Origin: Billgrantia azerbaijanica
GTDB lineage: Bacteria > Pseudomonadota > Gammaproteobacteria > Pseudomonadales > Halomonadaceae
Direction of reading: 5' to 3'
DNA: 64,000 nt
NCBI GenBank assembly: GCA_004551485.1
Contig: SBLD01000013.1
Coordinates: forward strand, 54,505-118,504
Position 1 is the stretch's first letter. Each line of letters begins with the position of its first letter. Positions 29,807 to 40,976 of this stretch are shown here, piece after piece. A model generated the notes under the pieces. That model had not been told where the DNA came from. It did no database searches and saw nothing but the letters and a program-made list of their open reading frames with translations. The position numbers were made by a program, and so were the translations under genes.

Positions 29807-31237
29807 TCAGTTGGCATCGATCATGCGTTCGAGGTCCCGCGCCAGGGGATCCAGCACCTGGGCCCAGTTGAGCCAGGGCGTGGTGGCGGTGCCGTTGACC
29901 AGCACGCTGAACACGCCCCAGCGCCCGGCCCGGGTGCGGAAGTACCCCCCCACGGCGCGCACCGCCACCGGCTGGTTGAGCGTACCGGTCTTGAGCATGA
30001 CGTGGTTCTGGAAGGTCGGGGAGCCGCGCCGCACGAAGCGCATCACGCCGTTGCCCGGCGACTGGAAGCCGGCGACGAAGCTCGGGAACAGCGCGGCGCG
30101 ATGGAACATGCTGGCCAGCAGCGCGTTGACGCCGCGCGCCGAGGTGCGGTTCTCCGGTGTCAGGCCGCTGCCGCTGTTCAGGGTGAGCGGCCCGTGGTCG
30201 GGGATGCCGGCCACGAAGCGCTCGATCGCCGCGCCGCCCTGCTCCAGGGTGGCGCGCGGCGTGTCGGCCAGCCCCAGCGCCAGCATGTCGGCCATGAAGT
30301 TGTTGGAGTAGTTCATGGTGTCGAGCAGCAGCACCTGCAGCGGCCGGCTGTCGACGGTGGCCAGGGTGCGGGCGGCGGGCGACGGCGCCTCGACGCTGGT
30401 CACGGGGACGTCGCGCACGGCGATGCCGAGTTGGGCGAGCATCGCCGCCAGGGTGCGCGCGGTCTGCTCGGCCGGGTCGCCGCTGGTCCGGTAGACCGTG
30501 CGTGGCGCGCTGTCCTGGGCGATCTGGCCGCGCAGCACCATGACGTCCTCGCCGCCGCGAGTCACCCGCTCGGCGTCGAGCCGGGTGTCGCCAGCGGCGG
30601 CACGGGTCTCGACCCGGTTGTCGATGGCGACGATCGGCGACTGGCTGTCGCAGTTGGTGATGCGGGCCGGTTCGCCGGCGGCGGGGCCCGGGGCGACGCT
30701 GACGCACCAGTTGCCGTGGTTCACCCCGGCCGCGGAGAGCAGTGCGCTGTAGGCGTTGGCGACCCGATCGAGCGCCTCGCAGCGGTCGGTGGTGAGGCAC
30801 GCCACCGGCCCGAAACGCCACTGGCTGACCACCAGCCGCCCGGCGACCTCCCGCACGCCGCGCTGATGGAGGCGCTGGGCCAGGCGCCAAAGGTCCTCGG
30901 TGACCAGCCCCGGGTCGCCGCTGCCCTCGAACACCAGGTCGCCGTGCAGCACCCCGTCGCCGTCGAGCTCGCCGTCGCTCACCAGCCGCGTGGTGAAACG
31001 GTGCTGCGGCCCCCAGCGATCCAGCGCCGCCGCCGCCAGGTAGGCCTTGGAGACCGAGGCGGGCGACAACTGGCGCTCCGGGGCGATGCTGCCGAGCACT
31101 TCGCCGCTGTGCAGCAGCCGCGCCTCGGCGCCGACCAGGAAACCGCGCTCGGCGAGGCGGCCAAGCGACTCGAAGCCGTGGGCCAGTGTCGTCAACGGCA
31201 GCAGGCTGAGACAGGACAGAAGTACGGCTCGCAGCAT
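29807..31237 (-). CDS. dacB: D-alanyl-D-alanine carboxypeptidase/endopeptidase (PBP4, S13 family)
   Basis: A periplasmic low-molecular-weight penicillin-binding protein of 476 residues that trims and cleaves peptidoglycan cross-links. It has a signal peptide (MLRAVLLSCLSLLPLTTLAHG) and the SxxK motif S61-V-S-K64, followed later by the SxN motif in NYSNNFMADML and the KTG motif in MLKTGTLNQP. The large insert between SxxK and SxN is typical of S13. The ATG at 31237 follows GAGGGAT. The open frame extends well upstream over the SMR gene but has no start support. Confidence 0.92.
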   Translation of the reverse strand: MLRAVLLSCLSLLPLTTLAHGFESLGRLAERGFLVGAEARLLHSGEVLGSIAPERQLSPASVSKAYLAAAALDRWGPQHRFTTRLVSDGELDGDGVLHGDLVFEGSGDPGLVTEDLWRLAQRLHQRGVREVAGRLVVSQWRFGPVACLTTDRCEALDRVANAYSALLSAAGVNHGNWCVSVAPGPAAGEPARITNCDSQSPIVAIDNRVETRAAAGDTRLDAERVTRGGEDVMVLRGQIAQDSAPRTVYRTSGDPAEQTARTLAAMLAQLGIAVRDVPVTSVEAPSPAARTLATVDSRPLQVLLLDTMNYSNNFMADMLALGLADTPRATLEQGGAAIERFVAGIPDHGPLTLNSGSGLTPENRTSARGVNALLASMFHRAALFPSFVAGFQSPGNGVMRFVRRGSPTFQNHVMLKTGTLNQPVAVRAVGGYFRTRAGRWGVFSVLVNGTATTPWLNWAQVLDPLARDLERMIDAN

Positions 31238-31272
31238 ACGAATCCCTCGAAGTTGCCACGTCAGGCGCCGGC

Positions 31273-31602
31273 TCAATGGCCGGCCACCCGCGAGAAGAGC
31301 TGGATCACCACCACCCCGGTGACGATCATGGCGATCCCCACCATGGCCGGCAGGTCGGGCATCTCGCCGTAGACCAGCACCCCGGCGACGGTGACCAGCA
31401 CGATGCCGAGCCCCGCCCAGATGGCGTAGGCGATGCCCACCGGCAGGCTGCGCAACACCAGGCTGAGCAGGAAAAAGGCCAGGCCGTAGCCGACCACTAC
31501 CACCAGGCTCGGCCCGGGCCGGGTAAAGCCCTCGGCGGCCTTGAGGGCGCTGGTGGCCACCACTTCGGCGACGATCGCCAGGGCGAGATAGACGAATGCC
31601 AT
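31273..31602 (-). CDS. small multidrug resistance (SMR) transporter, EmrE-like
   Basis: A 109-residue four-helix inner-membrane protein. The family glutamate is in the first helix (LALAIVAEVVATSALK) and the signature GIAYAIWAGLGIV is in the third. This is the EmrE/QacC-type sequence rather than the guanidinium-exporter type, so export of cationic compounds by proton antiport is likely. It starts 3 bp after the stop of the TrmB-like gene, with its ribosome site inside that gene, so the two are translationally linked. Confidence 0.9.
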   Translation of the reverse strand: MAFVYLALAIVAEVVATSALKAAEGFTRPGPSLVVVVGYGLAFFLLSLVLRSLPVGIAYAIWAGLGIVLVTVAGVLVYGEMPDLPAMVGIAMIVTGVVVIQLFSRVAGH

Positions 31603-31605
31603 GTC

Positions 31606-32304
31606 TCAGATCTCCAACAGGGTCGGGCACGACGGCGCCGCGGGCAACTCGACGACCAGCCGCCACAGGGTCTGGCCGCTGGCGTGGTACTTCGCCTCGA
31701 AGGGGGTCAGCGGCGGTTGCCCGTCAGCAAGCGGATAGGCCGCCGCCGCGGCCGTCAGCCCGGAGGCCTGACGCACCGCCAGGGCGAATTCCTCGACATA
31801 GAGCCGCCAGTTGGAGCGCAACTCCAGGCGCCCGCCCAACGCCAGGATCGTCGGGAACACCGGGTGACCGTGCCAGCGCATCTTGAGGTGCGTCGACTTG
31901 GGATAGGGATTGGGATAGAGCAGGTAGTGGCGCACCGGCCGCCACCCCGCGGCCAGCGCCAGGCGCCAGAAATCCACCAGGTCGGCGCGCACCAGCCGGG
32001 CATTGTCGGGCAGCGCCCCATGGTCGCGGGCCAGCCGGTGGGCGCTGCGGTCCACGCCGATCACCGCGTGGTCGGCAAAGCGCTCGGCGAGCCGCCGCGT
32101 GGAGAGCCCCACGCCGCAGCCGGCATCCAGGATCAACGGCCCCGGGTGCGCATCCCGCCACGCCCGGGCCTCCGCGAAGGCCGTGCGGGTATGCTCGGCC
32201 ACGGGCTTGCGCAGCGGGTGGGCGAGCGCGCGGTCGACCCGGCGGGCCAGGTCGTCGTGGGGCCCCGACTGGTTCGACGTGATGGGGCGGGACGTGGCGT
32301 GCAT
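31606..32304 (-). CDS. TrmB-like SAM-dependent methyltransferase, divergent
   Basis: A 232-residue class I methyltransferase of the TrmB (tRNA guanine-N7) family by overall pattern. It has a SAM loop LILDAGCGVGLSTRRLA, an acidic second strand VIGVDRS, and a motif region LLYPNPYPKSTHLKMRWHGHP. In canonical TrmB that motif reads F-P-D-P-W and the aspartate is important for catalysis; here it is N. So it may be a paralogue with a changed or lost activity. The ATG at 32304 follows AAGGGGG. It is coupled to the SMR gene downstream. Confidence 0.75.
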   Translation of the reverse strand: MHATSRPITSNQSGPHDDLARRVDRALAHPLRKPVAEHTRTAFAEARAWRDAHPGPLILDAGCGVGLSTRRLAERFADHAVIGVDRSAHRLARDHGALPDNARLVRADLVDFWRLALAAGWRPVRHYLLYPNPYPKSTHLKMRWHGHPVFPTILALGGRLELRSNWRLYVEEFALAVRQASGLTAAAAAYPLADGQPPLTPFEAKYHASGQTLWRLVVELPAAPSCPTLLEI

Positions 32305-32413
32305 GGCACCCCCTTCAGCCAGGAAAACGGCCATCCATTCTACCAATCCTGCCGCTGCCCGCGAGTCGCCCGACGCCACCGGTGGCAAAGCGCCGCGAAC
32401 CAGGCGCAGCGAC

Positions 32414-32443
32414 AAAAAAAGGGCGCCCCGCGGGGAGGCGCCC
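32414..32443 (-). terminator. orphan minus-strand terminator upstream of the TrmB-like gene
   Basis: On the minus strand GGGCGCC/GGCGCCC forms a 7-bp stem with a 9-nt GC-rich loop and is followed by seven Ts. No protein gene on this strand ends here: the flanking genes start at 32304 (leftward) and 32634 (rightward). It could end a small RNA or leader transcribed from about 32500-32570, or act as an attenuator for the methyltransferase. Confidence 0.6.
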
Positions 32444-32550
32444 GATACCCACTCGTATGACTCAAACAGCCCGTTCAGGGTAGCGCAGTCGCGGCCGATC
32501 ATCAAACGTTCGTTTCAGCGCTATCCCGCTCCCCGCCCCGCCTGTGGCCC

Positions 32551-32580
32551 ATGACGCCACGGCGAACCGGGTGCTATGAT
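32551..32580 (+). promoter_or_regulatory. candidate promoter of fabY
   Basis: ATGACG (32551-32556) and TATGAT (32575-32580) are spaced by 18 bp, 54 bp before the fabY start. The rest of 32305-32633 holds only this and the minus-strand terminator. Confidence 0.4.
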
Positions 32581-32633
32581 CGCCCTCCAAGACTCATAAG
32601 CGACTTGCACGAACAGCACACGAGGAAAGCGGC

Positions 32634-35029
<2,396 letters not shown>

Positions 35030-35033
35030 CTGA

Positions 35034-35357
<324 letters not shown>

Positions 35358-35384
35358 GGGCGATACCAGTCCCGCCTTGCTCGC

Positions 35385-35404
35385 AGCCCCGCCCCGGCGG
35401 GGCT
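35385..35404 (+). terminator. hairpin after the ferredoxin gene
   Basis: AGCCCCGCC pairs perfectly with GGCGGGGCT across two bases, 28 bp after the stop. The following T content is low, so termination may be partial. Confidence 0.5.
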
Positions 35405-35433
35405 GTTGCATGACGCCCCTCACCGGAGCCCCC

Positions 35434-36816
35434 ATGCCCTGCGCCGACGCCCGGCCAGCCACCACCGCCTCGCGCCGCATCTGGACGCTGGCCTGGCCGA
35501 TCATCCTCTCCAACGTCACCGTGCCGCTGCTGGGCCTCGTCGACACCGCCGTGGTGGGGCATCTGCCGGACTCGCGCTACCTCGCCGCGGTGACGCTCGG
35601 TGCCACCCTGTTCGGCTTTCTCTACTGGGGCTTCGGCTTCCTGCGCATGGGCACCACCGGCCTCACCGCCCAGGCGGCGGGCCGCGAGGACGACGCCGCG
35701 GTGCGCAACCTGCTGGGGCAGTCGCTGCTGATGGCCGCGAGCATCGGGGTGGTCCTGATCCTGCTCGCCAAGCCGCTGATCGCGCTGGGGTTGTGGCTGC
35801 TCGACGGCAGCGAGGTCGCCACGGCACTCGCCGCCGAGTACGCGCGGATCCGCATCCTCTCGGCCCCGGCGGTGCTCGCCAACTACGCCATCCTCGGCTG
35901 GTTCCTGGGCCAGCAGAACGCGCGGGTGACGCTGGCCCTCCTGGTGCTGACCAACGGCGTGAACATTGCCCTGGACCTGCTGTTCGTGGTGGGACTGGGG
36001 ATGACCAGCGACGGCGTGGCCTGGGCCACGGTGATCGCCGACTACACGGCGCTGGCCTTCGGCGGCTGGCTGGTGAGGCGCCGGCTGCGCCGTCTCGCGG
36101 GGCACTTCTCGCGCCAGCGCCTGCTCGCCTTGTCCGCCTACGGCGAGCTCTTCCAGGTCAACGCCCACCTCTTCGTGCGCACCCTGGGGCTGCTCTTCGC
36201 CATGGCCTTCTTCACCTCGCGCGGCGCCGTGCAGGGCGACACCGTGCTTGCCGCCAACGCCGTGCTGCTGCAGTTCATCATGCTCACCAGCTACGCCCTG
36301 GACGGCTTCGCCCATGCCGCCGAGGCGATCACCGGGCGCGCCGTGGGCGGCCGCCGCTGGGACGCCTTCGCCGCCGCCGTGCGCGGGGCCGCCGCCTTTT
36401 CCCTGGTCACCGCCACGGCCGCCGCCCTGGCCTTCGCCGCGGGCGGCGAGTGGCTGATCGCGGCGCTCACCGGCCTGCCCGAGGTGCGCGCCACCGCCGC
36501 CGACTACCTGCCGTGGATGGTGGCCATGCCGCTGATCGCCGTGTGGAGCTACCTGCTCGACGGCGTCTTCATCGGCGCCACGGCCACCCGTGAGATGCGC
36601 AACAGCATCTTTGCGGGCCTGGCCGCCTACCTGCCCGCCTGGTGGCTCACCCAGGCGCTGCTGCCCGGCTCCCTGACCAACCACGGCCTGTGGTTCGCCT
36701 TCACCCTCTTCACCGCCGTGCGCTCGGCGACGCTGGCCGCCTACTACCGCCACTACCGTCGCCACCGCTGGTGCCATGACGCCGCGGCCCGCGAACGGCC
36801 TTTGACAAACCCGTGA
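35434..36816 (+). CDS. MATE-family efflux transporter (DinF type)
   Basis: A 460-residue polytopic membrane protein with about twelve hydrophobic segments and the MATE N-terminus RRIWTLAWPIILSNVTVPLLGLVDTAVVGHL. The DinF-like subgroup exports organic cations or toxic metabolites with Na+ or H+. The ATG at 35434 (MPCADARP) follows CGGAG; an ATG 24 bases earlier abuts the ferredoxin hairpin and has no ribosome site. The substrate is unknown. Confidence 0.88.
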   Translation: MPCADARPATTASRRIWTLAWPIILSNVTVPLLGLVDTAVVGHLPDSRYLAAVTLGATLFGFLYWGFGFLRMGTTGLTAQAAGREDDAAVRNLLGQSLLMAASIGVVLILLAKPLIALGLWLLDGSEVATALAAEYARIRILSAPAVLANYAILGWFLGQQNARVTLALLVLTNGVNIALDLLFVVGLGMTSDGVAWATVIADYTALAFGGWLVRRRLRRLAGHFSRQRLLALSAYGELFQVNAHLFVRTLGLLFAMAFFTSRGAVQGDTVLAANAVLLQFIMLTSYALDGFAHAAEAITGRAVGGRRWDAFAAAVRGAAAFSLVTATAAALAFAAGGEWLIAALTGLPEVRATAADYLPWMVAMPLIAVWSYLLDGVFIGATATREMRNSIFAGLAAYLPAWWLTQALLPGSLTNHGLWFAFTLFTAVRSATLAAYYRHYRRHRWCHDAAARERPLTNP

Positions 36817-36912
36817 AGGCGCGGCACCGTTGACCGGTTCGTGGCGCAACTTCCTGAGCCTGCGCTACTTTTGTGTCGATACGCGATACCAACTCGAAGA
36901 AGCGACTCCGCC

Positions 36913-38223
36913 ATGCTCAAGCTCCTCTCGCGGCCGGCCGTCCGGCTGGTCGAGCGCTACCTGCCCGACCCCTACATCTTCGTGCTGCTGCTGACGGTGA
37001 TCGCTGCCGCTGCGGCCATCGCCGTGGAGCGCCAGTCGCCGCTGGCCGTGATGCGCTTCTGGGGGGACGGCTTCTGGAACCTGCTGACCTTCTCCATGCA
37101 GATGCTGCTGATCCTGGTGACCGGCTACATGCTGGCCAGCTCGCCGCCGGTCAAGCGGCTGCTGCAGCACCTGGCGAGCCAGGCGAAGAATCCCGGGGCC
37201 GCCATCGTGCTGGTCACCCTGGTGTCGCTGGTGGCGAGCTGGATCAACTGGGGCTTCGGCCTGGTGGTGGGGGCGCTGTTCGCCAAGGAGCTGGCCCGCC
37301 AGATCCGCGTGGACTACCGGCTGCTGGTGGCGAGCGCCTACTCCGGCTTCATCGTCTGGCACGGCGGACTCGCCGGTTCGGTACCGCTGACCATCGCCAC
37401 CGACGGCCACTTCACCGTCGAGCAGATCGGTGTGATCGGCACCTCCGAGACCATCTTCTCGCTGTTCAACCTGGCCATCGTGGCGTGCCTGTTCGTCGCC
37501 GTACCGCTGGTCAACCGCCTGATGCTGCCCGACGAGCAGGAGAGCGTCTATGTCGACCCGGCCCTGCTCGGCGAGCAGGAGGGCACACGCGTGCGCATCC
37601 AGCGTCCCGCCGATCGCCTCGAGAACAGCGTGACCCTGGCCTGGCTGGTGGGAATTCCCGGGGTGCTCTTCCTGGCGGACCATTTCCTGCTGCGCAGCGG
37701 CGGGCTCAACCTCAACATCGTCAACTTCCTGTTCCTGTTCCTGGCAATCGTGCTGCACCGCACGCCGCGCAGCCTGCTCGAGAGCCTGCAGGAGGCAATC
37801 AAGGGTGGGGCGGGGATCGTCATCCAGTTCCCCTTCTATGCCGGCATCATGGCGATCATGATGCAGTCGGGGCTCGCCGAGACCCTCTCCGAGGCGCTGA
37901 TCGCCTTCGCCACCGAGGCCACGCTGCCGTTCTGGTCGTTCATCAGCGCCGGCATCGTCAACATCTTCGTGCCCTCGGGCGGCGGCCAGTGGGCCGTCCA
38001 GGCGCCGGTGATGCTGCCGGCCGCCGAGTCGCTCGGCGTGGCCGTCCCGCGGGTGGCCATGGCCGTGGCCTGGGGCGACGCCTGGACCAACCTGCTGCAA
38101 CCGTTCTGGGCCCTGCCGGTGCTCGGCATCGCCGGCCTCAAGGCCAAGGACATCATGGGCTTCTGCCTGGTGCAGCTGCTCATCACCGGCGCCATCATCG
38201 CCGCGGGCCTGACCTGGTTCTAG
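36913..38223 (+). CDS. short-chain fatty acid transporter, AtoE family
   Basis: A 436-residue membrane protein with about ten to twelve hydrophobic segments of the AtoE family, which takes up short-chain fatty acids such as acetoacetate or butyrate. Typical stretches are YLPDPYIFVLLLTVIAA at the N-terminus, SWINWGFGLVVGALFAKELAR and the C-terminal NIFVPSGGGQWAVQAPVMLPAA. The ATG at 36913 is chosen because MLKLLSRPAVRLVERYLPDP is the family start; its ribosome site is weak. It is a single gene, with no ato catabolic genes nearby. Confidence 0.87.
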   Translation: MLKLLSRPAVRLVERYLPDPYIFVLLLTVIAAAAAIAVERQSPLAVMRFWGDGFWNLLTFSMQMLLILVTGYMLASSPPVKRLLQHLASQAKNPGAAIVLVTLVSLVASWINWGFGLVVGALFAKELARQIRVDYRLLVASAYSGFIVWHGGLAGSVPLTIATDGHFTVEQIGVIGTSETIFSLFNLAIVACLFVAVPLVNRLMLPDEQESVYVDPALLGEQEGTRVRIQRPADRLENSVTLAWLVGIPGVLFLADHFLLRSGGLNLNIVNFLFLFLAIVLHRTPRSLLESLQEAIKGGAGIVIQFPFYAGIMAIMMQSGLAETLSEALIAFATEATLPFWSFISAGIVNIFVPSGGGQWAVQAPVMLPAAESLGVAVPRVAMAVAWGDAWTNLLQPFWALPVLGIAGLKAKDIMGFCLVQLLITGAIIAAGLTWF

Positions 38224-38263
38224 GCGCTGAAAGAGCGCCCGGTGCGGCGCACTCGACGAACCG

Positions 38264-38292
38264 CGCCTTGCCCCCGTGGCGGGGGCAAGGCG
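38264..38292 (+). terminator. strong terminator after the AtoE-type gene
   Basis: A perfect 12-bp stem (CGCCTTGCCCCC with GGGGGCAAGGCG) with a GTGGC loop is followed by TTAT. A smaller 6-bp hairpin (38223-38239) directly after the stop codon precedes it. Confidence 0.75.
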
Positions 38293-38334
38293 TTATGCTG
38301 AAAGACACCCGAACCCCTCGACACGGACCCCACC

Positions 38335-38838
38335 ATGGACCCTCAGGCGCTTCCCGGCCAGCACGAACTCTCCATGACCGTGCTGATGACCCCCGACATG
38401 GCCAACTTCAGCGGCAAGGTGCACGGCGGCGCCATCCTCAAGAAGCTCGACGAGGTCGCCTACGCCTGCGCCAGCCGCTACTCCGGCCACTACGTGGTCA
38501 CCCTCTCGGTGGATCAGGTGCTGTTCAAGCAGCCGATCCACGTCGGCGAGCTGGTCACCTTCCTGGCCAGCATCAACCACGTGGGCCGCTCCTCCATGGA
38601 GGTCGGCATCAAGGTGGTGGCCGAGAACATCCGCGAGAAGGTGATCCGCCATACCAACAGCTGCTACCTGACCATGGTGGCGGTCGACGCTGAGGGCCGC
38701 CCCGCCCCGGTCCCGCCGCTGGCGCTGACGACGCGGCAGCAGCGGCTGCGCTTCGAGAAGGCGGCCCTGCGCAAGAAGCTGCGCAAGCAGGCCGAGGCGG
38801 AGGAGCGCCGCGCCCAGGCCGAACACGACGGCGGCTGA
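38335..38838 (+). CDS. acyl-CoA thioesterase, hotdog fold (YciA type)
   Basis: A 167-residue single-hotdog acyl-CoA hydrolase. MTVLMTPDMANFSGKVHGGAILKKLDEVAYACASRYSG carries the usual N/D and HGG elements of the YciA/BACH group. The C-terminal 35 residues are a charged Lys/Arg/Glu-rich tail likely to form a helix. It should release free fatty acids from CoA esters in the cytoplasm. It is a single gene after the AtoE terminator; the acyl-chain preference is unknown. Confidence 0.88.
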   Translation: MDPQALPGQHELSMTVLMTPDMANFSGKVHGGAILKKLDEVAYACASRYSGHYVVTLSVDQVLFKQPIHVGELVTFLASINHVGRSSMEVGIKVVAENIREKVIRHTNSCYLTMVAVDAEGRPAPVPPLALTTRQQRLRFEKAALRKKLRKQAEAEERRAQAEHDGG

Positions 38839-38845
38839 CGCCGGG

Positions 38846-39190
38846 TCAGCCGCAGCGAATGGCGGTGATCACCTCATCCTCGTCGAGGTGAACGTTGAGC
38901 CGCTCGGCACGGTACTCGAGAGTATGGGCCTCGCCCGGGCGCATCACACGCAGCGCCCCCGCACCGCTTTCGCGTCGCAGGGCCTCGCCCAACGCCTCGC
39001 TGTAGGCGCGCCCCACACGATCCTGCACGCGGCCGGCCCCGCAGGGGTCGTCGCCAGACGACCCGCGGCCCGGCTCGACCCGCGGCGGCAGCGGCGCCGG
39101 CTCACGGGGCGGCGGGGAGGCGGTCATGGCGCAACCACTCAGCAGCAGGCCGGCGACCAGCGGTACGGCGACGCGCCACGGCCTCGTCAC
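38846..39190 (-). CDS. I78-family peptidase inhibitor-like lipoprotein
   Basis: The C-terminal half (GRAYSEALGEALRRES, RVMRPGEAHTLEYRAERLN, then VHLDEDEVITAIRCG) matches the I78 inhibitor family, which binds serine proteases. A lipobox LLLSGC follows a hydrophobic segment, so the mature protein is lipid-anchored. The start is uncertain. GTG at 39190 gives a clean signal peptide (VTRPWRVAVPLVAGLLLSGC) of 114 residues, while a TTG at 39235 would add 15 residues and start just inside the preceding gene's stop. Neither has a strong ribosome site. Protease inhibition is inferred. Confidence 0.7.
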   Translation of the reverse strand: MTRPWRVAVPLVAGLLLSGCAMTASPPPREPAPLPPRVEPGRGSSGDDPCGAGRVQDRVGRAYSEALGEALRRESGAGALRVMRPGEAHTLEYRAERLNVHLDEDEVITAIRCG

Positions 39191-39231
39191 GTCATCGGCC
39201 GTCGCCACCACGGCACGCGCAGGGCCGCGAC

Positions 39232-39381
39232 TCAATAACCGTCGCCATCGCCATTGGCGGATTCCTGGATCGCCTCACCGCCCTCCTCGATGTCCTGGCC
39301 GGCGCCGCGCATGGTGTTGCAGCCACCGAGCAGCGACACGGTGAAGAGTGCAATCAGCAGCAGTGCAAGGGCCCGTTTCAT
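39232..39381 (-). CDS. entericidin-like small lipoprotein
   Basis: A 49-residue lipoprotein: signal MKRALALLLIALFTVSLLGGC followed by NTMRGAGQDIEEGGEAIQESA, which is the entericidin A/B pattern. Entericidins are membrane lipoproteins implicated in stationary-phase or osmotic-stress lysis control. The ATG at 39381 follows AAGGAGG at ideal spacing. It is upstream of the I78-like gene on the same strand and nearly touches it, so the two small lipoproteins may be cotranscribed. Confidence 0.85.
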   Translation of the reverse strand: MKRALALLLIALFTVSLLGGCNTMRGAGQDIEEGGEAIQESANGDGDGY

Positions 39382-39521
39382 GGTGGCCTCCTTGAGTGAC
39401 AGGGAAATGGCGTCTTGCCACGTCTTCACTCTAGCAGCCGTCCCCCGATGCTGCGTCCCCCGGGCGGCGGGTCTGTGTCATCATGACAGGCAGGAGAGAC
39501 GGTGGCCGACGGGAGGATGCC

Positions 39522-39944
39522 ATGGATACTTTCGAGCCGGACCCGCGCCTGGTGGCGGACAGCTACCCGGTGACCGAACTGCCGCTGTGCCAGCTGCGGC
39601 TGATGGACGACGTCCGCTTCCCCTGGCTGGTGCTGCTACCGCGCCGACCGGGGGTCACCGAGCTCCACGAGCTGGACACGGCCGACCAGCAGCAGCTGTG
39701 GCGGGAGGTCACCCGGGTCGGACAGGCGTTCAAGCGCCTGCAGCGAGGCGACAAGCTCAACGTGGCCAGCCTCGGCAACGTCGTGCCCCAGCTGCATGTC
39801 CACGTGGTGGTACGCTGGCGGGACGACGCCGCCTGGCCGGGGCCGGTGTGGGGGCACGGCGAGGCCGAGCCCTACGACCTGGACGGCCTCGCCACCATGC
39901 GCGACCACCTGCTCGCCGAGATCGAGGGACTCGATTTCGACTGA
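39522..39944 (+). CDS. HIT-domain protein
   Basis: A 140-residue HIT-superfamily nucleotide-binding protein. NVASLGNVVPQLHVHVVVRWRDDAAWPGPVWG contains the catalytic-type HxHxV element; the third His of the classical HxHxH triad is V, as is usual in this proteobacterial subgroup. It probably hydrolyses or transfers nucleotides, but no substrate is known. The ATG at 39522 follows GGGAGG. It is a single gene, convergent with the NicO gene. Confidence 0.85.
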   Translation: MDTFEPDPRLVADSYPVTELPLCQLRLMDDVRFPWLVLLPRRPGVTELHELDTADQQQLWREVTRVGQAFKRLQRGDKLNVASLGNVVPQLHVHVVVRWRDDAAWPGPVWGHGEAEPYDLDGLATMRDHLLAEIEGLDFD

Positions 39945-39956
39945 GGCCGGCCCCCC

Positions 39957-40976
39957 TCAGCCACCGAACGGCAACGTTCGGTTCGGGGCCGGGTCGGCGC
40001 TGTGACCCGGCGGCTCGCCCAGTAGCGGCGCCGTGGTGGGCTGGCCGGCACCGGTCGCGACGAGCGACACCCCCAGCGCGAGAAGCGCCAGGCCGCCGCC
40101 CAGCGACACCCAGCCCAGCAGGCGACCGGCGAGCGGCCGGTGGGTCCGGCGTGCCAGGCGCCGCTCGGCCCAGCCGCGCGCCACGACGCTGGCCACTGCC
40201 AGTGCCGAGACGGTCAGCGCCGTACCCAGCGACATCGCCAGCACCGCCGCCACGCCGACGGCGAACTGGCCGAGCAGCGTGGCCGCCCCGAGCAGCAGCA
40301 CGGCCCCGCTGCAGGGACGCGACCCGATGGCCGCGACGGTGACGAGCGCCGTGCGCCAGTCGGCAGCCTGCTGCGGCGCCACATGGTGGTGGCCGGCGCA
40401 GCAGTGGCCGTCGTGGCGATGCTGCTGCACCGCCCCCGCATCACCGATGGCCTCGGGAGCGGCGGCCGGCAGCGGGCGACGCAGCGTCTTCACGGCGCGC
40501 CAGCAGAGCCAGACGCCGAGCAGCGCCACCAGCAGGAAGCTGGCCTGCTCCACCCACACCACGCTGCCCATGGCCTGGCGGGTCACCCAACCCAGGCCGT
40601 GCACCAGCACCACCACCAGGGCGATCGCCATCCCGCCCTGGAGCAACGCGGCGGCCACGGACAGCCCCAGGGCGCGACGCAGCGCACTCCCCTGGGAGAG
40701 CAGGTAGGTCGTCAGCACCGCCTTGCCGTGCCCCGGCCCAGCGGCGTGGAAGACGCCGTAGGCGAAGCTGATGCCGAGCAGGGCCAGCCAGGTATCGCGC
40801 GACGGCGCGGCGGAGAGCGCCGTGATCGCCAGCGTCAGGGCGCGGTGCAGCTCGCGCTGCCAGCTCACCAGTTGCAGGCTCAGCGCTGCCAGCCCGCCCT
40901 GCGCGAGCCATGCCAGCAGGGCGGCCAGCGAGAGCATGCCCGCCAGGGTCAGCCATCCCTTGCCGCTCAGTCGCAT
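39957..40976 (-). CDS. NicO/RcnA-family nickel/cobalt transporter
   Basis: A 339-residue membrane protein of the NicO family, which moves Ni2+ or Co2+ across the inner membrane. It has GVFHAAGPGHGKAVLTTYLL in an early helix, a His/Cys-rich cytoplasmic loop (HRHDGHCCAGHHH) and GSRPCSGAVLLL in a later helix. The ATG at 40976 lies 10 bp inside the end of the DUF1007 gene, so the pair is translationally coupled. The DUF1007-NicO pairing is common in proteobacteria and suggests metal export or supply with a periplasmic partner. Confidence 0.87.
   Translation of the reverse strand: MRLSGKGWLTLAGMLSLAALLAWLAQGGLAALSLQLVSWQRELHRALTLAITALSAAPSRDTWLALLGISFAYGVFHAAGPGHGKAVLTTYLLSQGSALRRALGLSVAAALLQGGMAIALVVVLVHGLGWVTRQAMGSVVWVEQASFLLVALLGVWLCWRAVKTLRRPLPAAAPEAIGDAGAVQQHRHDGHCCAGHHHVAPQQAADWRTALVTVAAIGSRPCSGAVLLLGAATLLGQFAVGVAAVLAMSLGTALTVSALAVASVVARGWAERRLARRTHRPLAGRLLGWVSLGGGLALLALGVSLVATGAGQPTTAPLLGEPPGHSADPAPNRTLPFGG

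Noticed and set aside
26645-31259. Very long open frames (over 1,000 codons) on both strands across glnE and dacB
   Set aside because: They are shadows of glnE and dacB caused by high GC. Their translations are Arg/Ala/Gly/Pro-rich, or His/Gln/Val-rich, without recognisable domains, while the true frames carry complete motifs.
31667-32304. SMR gene and methyltransferase as part of a resistance cassette from a mobile element
   Set aside because: No integrase, attC-like repeat or transposase is near, and base composition is like the surroundings.
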